From positions 1-64,000 of the forward strand of contig NZ_JABMKY010000004.1 of assembly GCF_013204845.1 (NCBI RefSeq): a DNA stretch of 64,000 nucleotides, given 5' to 3'. The position numbers were made by a program, and so were the translations under genes. The notes under the pieces were generated by a model. The model saw nothing but the letters and a program-made list of their open reading frames with translations. It had not been told where the DNA came from and made no database searches. This document shows, in pieces, positions 1 to 8,657 of the stretch. Each line of letters starts with the position of its first letter. Position 1 is the first letter of the stretch. Source of the stretch: Paenibacillus qinlingensis. Lineage in GTDB: Bacteria > Bacillota > Bacilli > Paenibacillales > NBRC-103111.

Positions 1-180
1 TGACAAGAGTGACAAGAGTGACAAGAGTGACAAGAGTGACAAGAGTGACAAGAGTGACAAGAGTGACAAGAGTGACAAGAGTGACAAGAGTGACAAGAGT
101 GACAAGAGTGACAAGAGTGACGAGACCGGCAAGACTGACAAGAGTGACAAGACCGGCAAGACTGACAAAAGTGACAAGAC
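1..180. repeat. 9-bp tandem repeat (TGACAAGAG)n, about 20 units
   Basis: The window opens with thirteen perfect copies of the 9-mer TGACAAGAG (1-117). Seven diverged units follow (118-180), of the forms TGACRAGAC, CGGCAAGAC and TGACAAAAG. The array may extend left of the window. A 9-bp unit keeps one frame open, so it reads as a Val-Thr-Arg repeat from 9 to 203. No ribosome site or non-repeat protein sequence supports translation, and that frame would run into the 3' end of the neighbouring ArsR gene. Treated as a non-coding minisatellite. Confidence 0.9.
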
Positions 181-194
181 TGAAGTACCACGTA

Positions 195-803
195 TTACGA
201 TAAGGTTTCCCACTTCGCCCACATTTCCCTAGGGTTCAACTCGTAAACCTCACTCTCCCGAAACATGAACTGGTGCATAATCAACTCACGGCGCAAGGTT
301 GCGAAATCCGGATGGTAGTTTTTGAGGTAGAGGTTAAGCTCTTTTTCGGCGTAGGAGCGGCCCTTTTCAAGTTCAACAACTAGATGCTCTAGGACAATTA
401 GTTTTTTCTTGAGCTGGGCGGGGATATGTTTGAGCTTACCATCGAGCGTAAAAAAGTTCCGTAAAACAGACTTCTGAAGATTTGAATTTTTGTTGTCTTC
501 CGTTTCCATGGATGAGGGTGCCTCCTTTTTGTTTTTGAAAATCAGGTCAGCGGTCGTCTGACCGTAGCTGCGAATGGAAGCGTCATTCAAGGTGAAATAA
601 ATCGTGTTTTTGTCACGACGCTCATGAATCAAGTTGGCTTCGCGAAGTTTTGAGGCATGGTGGGTAACGGTCGCGGGAGTTACGCTCAGCTTCTCAGCGA
701 GTGTTTGGCCATTGGATTCGCCGTCCGCTAACAAAATAAGCATGCGAATACGCGTAGCATCGGACATCGCTTTGTGATAGGTGAGGATTTTATCCAATTG
801 CAT
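195..803 (-). CDS. ArsR-type HTH regulator with C-terminal DUF2087 domain
   Basis: A 202-residue transcription factor. Residues about 5-80 form an ArsR winged helix (ATRIRMLILLADGE, then a recognition region VTPATVTHHASKLREANLI). Residues about 113-190 match the DUF2087 pattern: VLRNFFTLDGKLKHIPAQ, a Y.EKE.N.YL segment, and a final LR.ELI...F.FRE block. Members usually act as repressors whose C-terminal domain senses an unknown signal. No metal-binding cysteine pair is visible, so a metal sensor is unlikely. It is divergent from mqnB, and the intergenic region holds AT-rich dyads that look like an autoregulatory operator. The regulated function is not evident from context. Confidence 0.85.
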   Translation of the reverse strand: MQLDKILTYHKAMSDATRIRMLILLADGESNGQTLAEKLSVTPATVTHHASKLREANLIHERRDKNTIYFTLNDASIRSYGQTTADLIFKNKKEAPSSMETEDNKNSNLQKSVLRNFFTLDGKLKHIPAQLKKKLIVLEHLVVELEKGRSYAEKELNLYLKNYHPDFATLRRELIMHQFMFRESEVYELNPREMWAKWETLS

Positions 804-820
804 ATAAGAACAACTCCTAA

Positions 821-884
821 GAATCTAATTTAATGATAATCAAATTTTATTTATGTCTAATTAGATGATAATTAAATTAGATGA
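821..884. promoter_or_regulatory. AT-rich dyad region, probable operator of the ArsR/DUF2087 gene
   Basis: Just upstream of the ArsR-type gene lie ATCTAATTTAA (823-833) and its inverted copy TTAAATTAGAT (872-882). Between them is a perfect 10-bp palindrome TCTAATTAGA (856-865). All three share the core TCTAATT. The arrangement suits dimeric winged-helix repressors that control their own promoter. The assignment to the adjacent regulator is inferred from position only. Confidence 0.5.
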
Positions 885-964
885 TCGTGTCAAGCGCGAA
901 AGTTTCCTTCTGGACAGGTGTCATGTAAAATACGAGTATAGAAGTCAAAGCTTAAAGGGGAAGA

Positions 965-1606
965 ATGATGCGAATACTTGTCATGACAGCAGTCGCTCCC
1001 GAACGAGATGCTATACAGCGCGGTCTTGGTCAGGATAGCAGATTTGAATATGCTTTAGCTGGTGTAGGGCTTGCTGCTGCAGCAGTGAACGGTGCCCTTG
1101 TGCTTGCCAAGGTCGATTATGACTTACTGATTATCGCCGGTATTGCAGGCGGTTTCGTAGGTCAAGCGGACGTTGGGTCGCTTGTTGTTGCGAGCGAAAT
1201 CATCGCCGCCGATCTTGGCGTTGAGCTGCTGGACGGCTTCAGCAGCTTGGACGAGCTGGGCTTCGGCACAACGCGCATCAGCGCGAACGCCGAACTGGCC
1301 CAGCGCGTGACGGCGGCGTTGCAAGCCGCCGGCCTGCAGGCGCAATCGGCGCCGGTGCTGACGGTGGCCACGGCCACCGGAACAGCGGCAACCGCCGCTG
1401 CGTTGGCAGCGCGCGTGCCTGGCGCTGCCGCCGAAGCCATGGAAGGCTTCGGCATAGCGACAGCTGCGCAGCAGCGCGGGGTACCCGTGCTGGAGATCCG
1501 CGCGATCTCCAACGCGGTCGGCCCGCGAGACCGAGACGCCTGGCGGATCGGCGATGCCTTGAAAGCTTTAGAAGCAGCAGGTTCAGTCTTAGCGGAGGTG
1601 CTTTAA
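965..1606 (+). CDS. mqnB: Futalosine hydrolase
   Basis: Cleaves futalosine to dehypoxanthinyl futalosine and hypoxanthine in the futalosine route to menaquinone. The 213 residues form one nucleoside-phosphorylase/MTAN-like fold: an N-terminal strand RILVMTAVAPERDAI, a glycine-rich VGLAAAAVNGAL, a DLLIIAGIAGGF strand, and the AEAMEGFG motif carrying the family's catalytic Glu/Met region. A ribosome site (AAAGGGG) sits 4 nt before the ATG at 965; an ATG at 968 is equally possible. mqnD starts 2 nt after its stop, so the two are co-transcribed. The middle of the gene (about 1190-1560) is far richer in GC and alanine codons than either end. Confidence 0.9.
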   Translation: MMRILVMTAVAPERDAIQRGLGQDSRFEYALAGVGLAAAAVNGALVLAKVDYDLLIIAGIAGGFVGQADVGSLVVASEIIAADLGVELLDGFSSLDELGFGTTRISANAELAQRVTAALQAAGLQAQSAPVLTVATATGTAATAAALAARVPGAAAEAMEGFGIATAAQQRGVPVLEIRAISNAVGPRDRDAWRIGDALKALEAAGSVLAEVL

Positions 1607-1608
1607 TA

Positions 1609-2451
1609 ATGAAAATAGCGTTCTCACCTTGTCCAAACGATACTTTTGTTTTCCATGCCTGGGCGCATGGCTTAATCCCGGGCGCACCAGAGCTCGATGT
1701 CCTCTACGCGGACATCGATATTACGAACCGTCTGGCCGCCGAAGGCACCGGCCCCGACGTGCTCAAAATCTCCTACGCAGCACTCCCTTGGGTGCTGCAG
1801 GATTACGCCCTGCTGCCCTGCGGCGGCGCCTTGGGCAGAGGCTGCGGCCCGCTTGTGCTGACGCAGCCAAGCGGCAATGCCACCCCGGACCCGGCTGCCC
1901 TTAGCGGCCGCCGAGTTGCCGTGCCAAGCGAACGCTCGACGGCGTACTTACTGTTCCGCCTCTGGGCCGAACAGAACGTGCCTGGCGGCGTTGGCGAAAT
2001 CGTGGTCATGCCGTTTCACGAGATCATGCCCGCTGTGCGGGACGGCCTCATCGATGCCGGCCTCGTCATTCATGAAGCGCGGTTCACGTACCCGTCGTAC
2101 GGGTTAGCGCTTCTAACAGATTTGGGCAGCTGGTGGGAGCAAGACACCGGGCTGCCAATCCCACTGGGCGCCATCATTGCTCGGCGCACCATGGATGTGA
2201 AGGCGCTCGCGGGCTGGGCTCGCGCCTCCGTCGAATACGCGTGGGCGCATCCGGAAGCTTCGCGTGACTATGTCATGCAGCACGCGCAGGAGATGGACCC
2301 GCAGGTCGCACAGCAGCACATCGACCTGTACGTCAACGAGTTCACCGCCGATCTAGGCGATAGCGGATATGGCGCTGTATTAACCTTGCTCCAGCGTGCA
2401 GCGGAGACAGGTCTTGTGCCGCAGATGGATTATGCGGCTTTACTGAAATAG
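1609..2451 (+). CDS. mqnD: 1,4-dihydroxy-6-naphthoate synthase
   Basis: Converts cyclic dehypoxanthinyl futalosine to 1,4-dihydroxy-6-naphthoate, a late step of the futalosine menaquinone pathway. The protein is a 280-residue periplasmic-binding-protein-like fold without a signal peptide. It opens with the family hallmark SPCPNDTFVFHAW and carries DVLKISYAALPWVL, GRRVAVPSERSTA and a catalytic-region LVIHEARFTY. Length matches the family. It follows mqnB by 2 nt and ends before a clear terminator. Other pathway genes (mqnA, mqnC) are not in the window, so the pathway is scattered in this genome. Confidence 0.93.
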   Translation: MKIAFSPCPNDTFVFHAWAHGLIPGAPELDVLYADIDITNRLAAEGTGPDVLKISYAALPWVLQDYALLPCGGALGRGCGPLVLTQPSGNATPDPAALSGRRVAVPSERSTAYLLFRLWAEQNVPGGVGEIVVMPFHEIMPAVRDGLIDAGLVIHEARFTYPSYGLALLTDLGSWWEQDTGLPIPLGAIIARRTMDVKALAGWARASVEYAWAHPEASRDYVMQHAQEMDPQVAQQHIDLYVNEFTADLGDSGYGAVLTLLQRAAETGLVPQMDYAALLK

Positions 2452-2464
2452 CACGGGTATAGAA

Positions 2465-2516
2465 CAAGGCTGTCTTCCTCGTAGTTGAATCTACTTGGAA
2501 AGACAGCCTTTTTGTG
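2465..2516 (+). terminator. Intrinsic terminator after mqnBD
   Basis: A perfect 11-bp stem, AAGGCTGTCTT (2465-2475) with AAGACAGCCTT (2500-2510), is followed by a T-rich run. Confidence 0.85.
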
Positions 2517-2667
2517 TTTTTACCATCGCGTAGCCCCACACAACACTCCTAATCACCCTTCATTTACACACTCAAATATAAAGTAAAGTTAAAGTAGATT
2601 TGTCCCCATGGAGCAATCATAATTGGCGTAAGCAAGAATACTTGGGTTATGAGGTGGATGATTCAGA

Positions 2668-4425
2668 ATGCCAACGAAGCTATTTCTATCCTTACGGGGC
2701 AAGTTCATTATTTTATTTGCTTTGCTCATTACGGTTCCCTTCTTTATCAGCGGATGGATTACCTACTATCAATATATCTCGAATGTTGAAGAGGATTCCC
2801 GCAAATATACGCGCCAAATTATTGAACAGGTCCAGATTAATCTGGATCGATATATGAAGGACATGGATCGCATTACGATGGCGCCCTATTATAACCAAAA
2901 CGTAATGAATATTCTGAGAAAACACCCAAGGCAAAGTAACCCCGTATTTGTGACTTCCGATGAATACAGCAAGATGAATTTAATGATTTCTTCACTCACC
3001 TTTGATCGAAGTGAGATAAGGAGTATTTTAATTTTTGCGCTTGATGGGAACTTGTTTAGCAACCTGGAGACTACCGTTGATCGATACTGGGAAGCTTTAA
3101 GCAATCCGTGGATGGCAGATGTTCAGAAGGGGGACGGTTCAATTGTCATATTGCCGCCTCACGACGCAGGCTACTATTTGGATGGCACAGAAAAGGTTAT
3201 TTCCATTGCACGTGTTGTTAGAGAAATTTCCACTAATGAATATTTGGGGATCGTGAAGGTTGATCTAACTGAGATGGGTTTCAAAAGCTTGTTAGATTCC
3301 ACGAATTATAACGGCAAAAGTCAAATCTATATTTCAGATCGTAATGGTGATGTGATCTACCCGATTGATGGGGGGGATATGGATAGTTCATTGAGCTGGA
3401 AGGAAATTAACAACAGCAAAGAACAAATTTCAGCAAAGGTAAGCTCTGAATTTTCGGGTATGCAAGTGACGGGCTTTATTCCAAAGAGTGAGGTAACCGC
3501 GGGAGCTCGCAAGCTAGTGAGGTCTACGATGATCGTTTCGGTTATTTCGATGCTAGTTGCTTATCTCCTAGCCGTTGTAGCATCAAGCCGTTTAGTGAAG
3601 CCGATTCGACATCTTCAGAAGAAAATGAAAAAGGTGCAGATGGGTGATTTTGGGGAACGAGCTGAAGTTGCTTCTCACGATGAAATTGGCCATTTGACAG
3701 GCGGCTTTAACATGATGGTAACAGAAATCGAGCGCCTGATTAAAGAAGTGTATGAAAGCAAGCTTCGTGAGAAGGATGCCCAGCTATCGACGCTCGAGAG
3801 TCAAATTAATCCCCATTTCATCTACAATACGCTGGAATCGATCAACCTGATGGCTCTGGAATCGAATCATCCTAAGCTATCCAGTGTTGTCGTCAGTTTA
3901 GGCAGGCTGCTGCGATTTACGGTAGATAAGGATGAGCGCCTTGTCTATCTGAAGGACGAGCTGTTATTCGTGGAATCCTATATTCAGATTCAGTCGTATC
4001 GATTAGGTGGACAGCTTCAGATGGAGCTTGATGTTGACATGGGGCACGAGGAGTATCTCGTTCCCAAATTAATACTGCAGCCTTTGATCGAAAATGTCAT
4101 TGAGCATGCGATGGAAGAGGACCCTGTCATCGTTCGAATCGCAACATATCTAGAAGAGGATCACTTTGTCATCACCGTTTCAGACGATGGTAAGGGAATT
4201 AGCGAGGAAAGAATGAGGGAGGTAGAAGCTCATATCTACAAGGAAAGCAATGAGCACGGCGCAAGGGATGGCTTCGGTTTCAAGAAGAAAGGCTTCGCAC
4301 TGCGAAATGTTCACTGGCGAATCCGACTCTTGTTCGGACCGGAATATGGGCTGTTTTTGGATAAAACCGATAGGCAAGGTACTCATTTTATTGTGAAAAT
4401 TCCATTGCAATGGGAAGGGGAATGA
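2668..4425 (+). CDS. YesM-type sensor histidine kinase
   Basis: A membrane sensor kinase of 585 residues, paired with the next gene. The order is a short cytoplasmic start, TM1 at about 12-33, an extracellular Cache-like sensor to about 285, TM2 at about 288-308, and HAMP at about 310-365. The His_kinase (PF06580) block QINPHFIYNTLE follows with phosphoacceptor His383, then an ATPase domain with DDGKGIS and GFALRNV. This is the architecture of YesM/LytS-family kinases that control sugar uptake in Paenibacillus and Bacillus. GAGGTGGA precedes the ATG. The neighbouring ABC transporter and secreted glycosidase suggest an oligosaccharide or its binding protein as signal; the actual ligand cannot be read from sequence. 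Confidence 0.92.
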   Translation: MPTKLFLSLRGKFIILFALLITVPFFISGWITYYQYISNVEEDSRKYTRQIIEQVQINLDRYMKDMDRITMAPYYNQNVMNILRKHPRQSNPVFVTSDEYSKMNLMISSLTFDRSEIRSILIFALDGNLFSNLETTVDRYWEALSNPWMADVQKGDGSIVILPPHDAGYYLDGTEKVISIARVVREISTNEYLGIVKVDLTEMGFKSLLDSTNYNGKSQIYISDRNGDVIYPIDGGDMDSSLSWKEINNSKEQISAKVSSEFSGMQVTGFIPKSEVTAGARKLVRSTMIVSVISMLVAYLLAVVASSRLVKPIRHLQKKMKKVQMGDFGERAEVASHDEIGHLTGGFNMMVTEIERLIKEVYESKLREKDAQLSTLESQINPHFIYNTLESINLMALESNHPKLSSVVVSLGRLLRFTVDKDERLVYLKDELLFVESYIQIQSYRLGGQLQMELDVDMGHEEYLVPKLILQPLIENVIEHAMEEDPVIVRIATYLEEDHFVITVSDDGKGISEERMREVEAHIYKESNEHGARDGFGFKKKGFALRNVHWRIRLLFGPEYGLFLDKTDRQGTHFIVKIPLQWEGE

Positions 4426-4428
4426 CCA

Positions 4429-5169
4429 ATGCTTCGCATTTTGTTAGTTGAGGATGAGATTAATCTTCGGAATGGTTTTCGTCATTTACTTGAGCATATC
4501 ATAGGCGGCGTTCAGGTGGTGGGGGGAATGTCCAATGGTGTGGAAGCGATTGAATGGCTGAAAACAAATACGACAGATGCCGTCATTACGGATATTCGGA
4601 TGAAGGAAATGAACGGGATTGAGATGATGCGGAGGCTTAGTGACCAATACCCTGATCTGCCAGTTGTCATCGTTAGCGGGTACAGCGATTTTGAATATGC
4701 ACGGGATGCATTAAGGTATCATGCTGCGGATTATTTATTGAAGCCTGTAGACAAGGCTGAACTAGCCATAGTTATAGATCGATTAAAGAAGGAACTCCTC
4801 AAAAATAATCCTTTGCAAGCCGAAATGGCCTTTTCTGCCAAGGAAGGGCAAGAGGAGCGGCAAATCATAAGGAAGGTTAAGGAGCTTATCGACAGTCATC
4901 TAGATCAGAACATCTCACTGCAATACTTGGCGGATCAGGTTTTCTTAAACCATAGATATTTGTCCGCATTGTTCAAGTCGGAAACGGGACAGAACTTATC
5001 GGAATACTTGACTCAGCGCCGTATAGAGAAGGCCAAGCAGCTATTAAAAACGACACATATGAAGGTTCAAGACATTGGCAGAATGTCGGGATATCCCAAT
5101 GGCAAGTATTTCATGTCTTTATTTAAGCAAGTTGTTGGGTTGACGCCATCCGAGTTTCGAGACCAATAG
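4429..5169 (+). CDS. YesN-type response regulator (REC + AraC HTH)
   Basis: A 246-residue DNA-binding regulator. An N-terminal receiver domain (1-120) has the acidic pair E8/D9, phosphoacceptor Asp55 in VITDIRMKEMNG and the conserved Lys in LLKPVDKAE. A C-terminal AraC/XylS domain (about 148-246) has two helix-turn-helix units, ending PNGKYFMSLFKQVVGLTPSEFR. It starts 3 nt after the kinase stop, so the two are translated from one mRNA. It probably activates the transporter and glycosidase genes downstream, whose promoter region lies in the 160-bp gap after it. Confidence 0.93.
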   Translation: MLRILLVEDEINLRNGFRHLLEHIIGGVQVVGGMSNGVEAIEWLKTNTTDAVITDIRMKEMNGIEMMRRLSDQYPDLPVVIVSGYSDFEYARDALRYHAADYLLKPVDKAELAIVIDRLKKELLKNNPLQAEMAFSAKEGQEERQIIRKVKELIDSHLDQNISLQYLADQVFLNHRYLSALFKSETGQNLSEYLTQRRIEKAKQLLKTTHMKVQDIGRMSGYPNGKYFMSLFKQVVGLTPSEFRDQ

Positions 5170-5329
5170 GAGTACGAATATGCATGCAGATTTTAAAACC
5201 AATATCGATACAATTCGAACCTATTCTGAACTTTAGGCCATAAAAGAGCGGGATTGTTTTCTTTATAATAAAGTTTGTAAACGTTTCACTGAAGCGGTTA
5301 CATAATACAAATTAAAGGGGAACCCGAAT

Positions 5330-6649
5330 ATGAATAAAAAGTTTAGCTTACTTATGGGCACGCTGCTAGTCACAACGTCAGTCGTAACTGCCTGCGGTAC
5401 CAAAACAGATGCGCCGGCAGCGACCGGAGCTGCAACAGCGCCAAGTTCATCAACAGAGGTGAAAGCTCAGAAGCCTGTCACCCTGAAATTCAGCATATGG
5501 GGCAACGACACCCACAAGAAAATGTATGAGGATATGATTGCCAAATATAAAGAGAGTAACCCGAACATCAGCGTGGAGATTACGATCATTCCTTTTGCTG
5601 ACTACCAGCAGAAGCTATCCATCATGCAAGCATCGAATTCAGCTCCAGACGTCGCATGGCTCGCAGAACGTATGATTCCTCAATTCATTCAGGGCGGACA
5701 GCTTCTTGATGTTACTTCTTTGAAAGCGGATACGGCGTATAAATTTGATGAGGTGTATCCAACCACACTCGACTTGTTAACCAAAGACAGTAAAATCTAC
5801 GGCATTCCATTCTCTACACCTACATCGATGATCTACTACAACAAAACGATGTTCAAAGCAAAAGGACTGGCAACGCCAACTGAGCTGTATAAACAAGGAA
5901 AATGGAACTATGAGGAGTTCCTCAAAGCGGCTAAGACATTAGCTGACCCTGGAAAGGGTGTGTATGGAACTAATTTTGTACGCAATGGTTGGACCAACTG
6001 GCCGGATGCCCTGCAAACGGTATTTAATTCATACGGCGCCGAACTGTTAAGTAAAGATGGTGCGAAGTTTACTTTGAACTCCAAAGAGGGCGAGCAGGCG
6101 CTTCAGTTGTATTCGGACATGATCTTCAAAGATAAAGTGCATCCGAAACCAGGGGATCAAACGACGTTCGACACGGGTAAAATTGCCATGCAAAAGGAAT
6201 TGTTCAGCTATATGGGCAAAGCTAAGGCGATCAAAGACTTCGAATGGGATATCGCTCCATTGCCTCAAGGGCCTAAAGGTGCAGGCACTACAATGGGATA
6301 TGCTGGCGTTGTCGTTATGAAGGACAGTAAATTCCCGAAAGAAGCAACGGACTTCTTAAAATATATTACGAATAATGAGAATATGAACATTACGAGCCAA
6401 TATTTCGTGCCAAGCCGCAAGTCGATTTTGGAATCGGAGTCATTCCTGAAGCAAGGGCCATCACCTGAGAGTGTGAAGCTTGCCGTCATCGATCAAATGG
6501 TAGGCGCTACAACGTTGCCAGCTCACAAAAATTGGCAGCAAATTGATACGAAGATGCAAACGATTCTTGATTTGCTCTATGCGCAGTCGGGCACGGTGAA
6601 GGATGTATTGACCAAAGCCGAAAGTGAAGTAAGCCCGCTGCTTAAATAA
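5330..6649 (+). CDS. ABC transporter extracellular sugar-binding lipoprotein
   Basis: A 439-residue solute-binding protein of the family-1 sugar type. The signal peptide ends in a lipobox (VVTAC, lipidated Cys22). A Ser/Thr/Ala-rich linker follows, then the mature domain starting at LKFSIWGNDTHKK, the usual first strand of this family. Motifs such as YGIPFSTPTSMIYYNK and WQQIDTKMQTILDLLYAQ fit known family members. It captures a sugar or oligosaccharide at the cell surface and delivers it to the two permeases that follow. AAAGGGG lies about 10 nt before the ATG. The ATPase subunit is not in this locus; such systems usually share an MsmX-type ATPase. The substrate is unknown. Confidence 0.92.
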   Translation: MNKKFSLLMGTLLVTTSVVTACGTKTDAPAATGAATAPSSSTEVKAQKPVTLKFSIWGNDTHKKMYEDMIAKYKESNPNISVEITIIPFADYQQKLSIMQASNSAPDVAWLAERMIPQFIQGGQLLDVTSLKADTAYKFDEVYPTTLDLLTKDSKIYGIPFSTPTSMIYYNKTMFKAKGLATPTELYKQGKWNYEEFLKAAKTLADPGKGVYGTNFVRNGWTNWPDALQTVFNSYGAELLSKDGAKFTLNSKEGEQALQLYSDMIFKDKVHPKPGDQTTFDTGKIAMQKELFSYMGKAKAIKDFEWDIAPLPQGPKGAGTTMGYAGVVVMKDSKFPKEATDFLKYITNNENMNITSQYFVPSRKSILESESFLKQGPSPESVKLAVIDQMVGATTLPAHKNWQQIDTKMQTILDLLYAQSGTVKDVLTKAESEVSPLLK

Positions 6650-6829
6650 AGAAACGCCACGGTAGTGGAGAAGTTTAGAGGAGAAGAAGGGTCTGACCGC
6701 GAGTGATGACCGGATTCTGACTAGATGCCTGAGCATGAGTCAGATCCCTTTTACTCGAAGCTTCTTGCACTGCTATGGATTTCGTGTGCTTTTTGATCGA
6801 ATAACTTACAGAGAACGGAGAGAAACAAC

Positions 6830-7786
6830 ATGAATTCCGCAGGTGCGAAATTGACCCCATCCCTGCAGACAGGGCAACCCGTTTCCGTTCGGAAACGTGC
6901 CAAGAGCCGCCTTGCTTCAAGTGGGGCATGGTATGCATACTTATTTATTTCTCCGATGGTACTCGGATATATCATCTTCTTATTAGTTCCAATCGTGGCT
7001 GCATTCGGCATGAGCTTCACCAACTACTCTCTCCTTCACGATACAGCGTATGTAGGGTTGGATAACTACGAGAAAGCATTTCTGAACGACCCTTTATTTT
7101 GGAAGACGGTATGGAATACATTGTACTTTTCGGCGGGGCTCATTCCCTTAAATTTGATGCTCGCGCTTGGTTTAGCACTTCTGTTAAATAGAAAAATACC
7201 AGGAATCTCCCTGTTTCGAACTGCTATATTCACGCCGGTTGTGACTTCGATTGTCGTATGGGCGATTGTGTGGAAATACATTTTTGCGACGGATGCTGGC
7301 TTGGTCAATCAAATCCTGCAATTGTTTAACATTCAGGGACCCGCGTGGCTTTACAATTTTGGCTTGGCGATGCCAGTCGTTATCGTAGTCAGCGTATTGA
7401 AGAATGTAGGTCTGAATATGGTGATTTTCCTTGCTGCATTGCAGGAGGTTCCCAAAATGTACTACGAAGCTGCCAAGATTGACGGAGCCTCGCGCATGAG
7501 AACTTTCTGGAGCATCACTTTCCCGATGATCTCGCCAGCGTTTTTCCTGGCGCTTATCCTAACCTTAATCGGTTCATTGAAGGTATTCTCCCAAATCCAA
7601 GTCATGACGGATGGTGGTCCGGGGACTAGCACCTATGTGCTTGTGTACTATATTTATCAGCAGGCATTTAAGCAATTTGAATTCGGTTATGCATCTTCAA
7701 TCGCTTTCATCTTGTTTTTCCTAGTACTGGTCTTGACCATCGTGCAATGGAATATGAGAAAAAGGTGGGTGCATCATGAACAATAA
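6830..7786 (+). CDS. ABC sugar transporter permease (MalF/UgpA type)
   Basis: A 318-residue inner-membrane permease with six predicted helices. The EAA loop EAAKIDGASRMRTFWSITFP contacts the ATPase. A hydrophilic N-terminal tail of about 30 residues precedes the first helix (AYLFISPMVLGYIIFLLVPI). Its start has a GAGAGAAA-type ribosome site. It lies 180 nt after the binding-protein gene, with no terminator recognised between them, and overlaps the next permease by 11 nt, which suggests translational coupling. Together with that gene it forms the heterodimeric channel of the importer. Confidence 0.92.
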   Translation: MNSAGAKLTPSLQTGQPVSVRKRAKSRLASSGAWYAYLFISPMVLGYIIFLLVPIVAAFGMSFTNYSLLHDTAYVGLDNYEKAFLNDPLFWKTVWNTLYFSAGLIPLNLMLALGLALLLNRKIPGISLFRTAIFTPVVTSIVVWAIVWKYIFATDAGLVNQILQLFNIQGPAWLYNFGLAMPVVIVVSVLKNVGLNMVIFLAALQEVPKMYYEAAKIDGASRMRTFWSITFPMISPAFFLALILTLIGSLKVFSQIQVMTDGGPGTSTYVLVYYIYQQAFKQFEFGYASSIAFILFFLVLVLTIVQWNMRKRWVHHEQ

Positions 7787-8618
7787 CCAACGGGGCATAC
7801 TTCGAAACCTGCCTATTTATACAGCGCTTTCCCTTATATCACTCGTTATCTTGTTTCCATTCCTGTGGATGATCACGACTTCACTTAAGGATCCGACTAA
7901 AATATTTCTGTTTCCGCCGCAATGGATTCCTGATCCTATTTCTTGGTCCAATTTTAAACAGGTTTTCGTTAAACAGCCTGAGTTTCCTCTTTACTTCTTC
8001 AATAGCGCTTATATAGCCATCGTGGTTACCATAGCGACTTGCTTGTTTGCGGCACTGGCTGGGTATGCGTTTGGCAAGATGAATTTTCGTTTCAAGAATA
8101 TCATCTTCCTCATCCTGTTGACCGGCATGATGATTCCGACGGAAGTAACGGCAATTCCGATGTTCGTGTGGATGTCTAAGCTGCATCTGACCGACACACA
8201 CTTCCCGTTAATTGTTCCTTCCGTATTAGGTGCAGGCGGCATATTCGGCGTATTTTTACTTCGCCAATTTTTCATCATGGTACCTGATGAGCTGGAGGAA
8301 GCGGCGAAAATTGATGGCTGCACACCATGGACAACATTCTGGCGTATCATGCTGCCGCTTTCTACGCCGGCGTTATCCACGCTCGCTATTTTTACATTTC
8401 TTCACAGCTGGGATAACTATTTCGATCCATTGATCTACATTAGCGATAATAAATTATTTACTTTACCTGTTGGACTCAAGTTATTTACGGATACGGCAGG
8501 GACAGATTGGCACTTATTGATGGCAGCCTCCGTAATGGCGACTGTTCCCCTATTGCTTGTGTTCTTTATCGCCCAGAAGCGATTTATCGAAGGTGTAGCT
8601 TTGACTGGTTTGAAATAA
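7776..8618 (+). CDS. ABC sugar transporter permease (MalG/UgpE type)
   Basis: A 280-residue permease, partner of the preceding gene, which it overlaps. It has six hydrophobic segments and a canonical EAA motif EEAAKIDGCTPWTTFWRIMLPL. It ends in the short hydrophilic tail FIEGVALTGLK that is typical of MalG-like carbohydrate permeases. The gene is followed 39 nt later by the secreted SLH protein with its own strong ribosome site. This order suggests that extracellular degradation and uptake of the same glycan are co-expressed. Confidence 0.93.
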   Translation: MNNNQRGILRNLPIYTALSLISLVILFPFLWMITTSLKDPTKIFLFPPQWIPDPISWSNFKQVFVKQPEFPLYFFNSAYIAIVVTIATCLFAALAGYAFGKMNFRFKNIIFLILLTGMMIPTEVTAIPMFVWMSKLHLTDTHFPLIVPSVLGAGGIFGVFLLRQFFIMVPDELEEAAKIDGCTPWTTFWRIMLPLSTPALSTLAIFTFLHSWDNYFDPLIYISDNKLFTLPVGLKLFTDTAGTDWHLLMAASVMATVPLLLVFFIAQKRFIEGVALTGLK

Positions 8619-8657
8619 GTAGAGAAGACAATCTACCATTAAAAAGGAGCAAGACTG

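Noticed and set aside
1..180. CRISPR array
   Set aside because: The units are contiguous 9-mers with no spacers, and no cas genes are present.
9..203. Open frame over the 9-bp repeats (VTR repeat protein)
   Set aside because: It is produced by the repeat period, has no ribosome site, and ends inside the ArsR gene's 3' end.
5275..5289. TTGTAAACGTTTCAC as a catabolite-repression (cre) site before the binding-protein gene
   Set aside because: The AAACGTTT core is palindromic, but the outer positions miss the cre consensus by several bases. I cannot support it beyond a hint.
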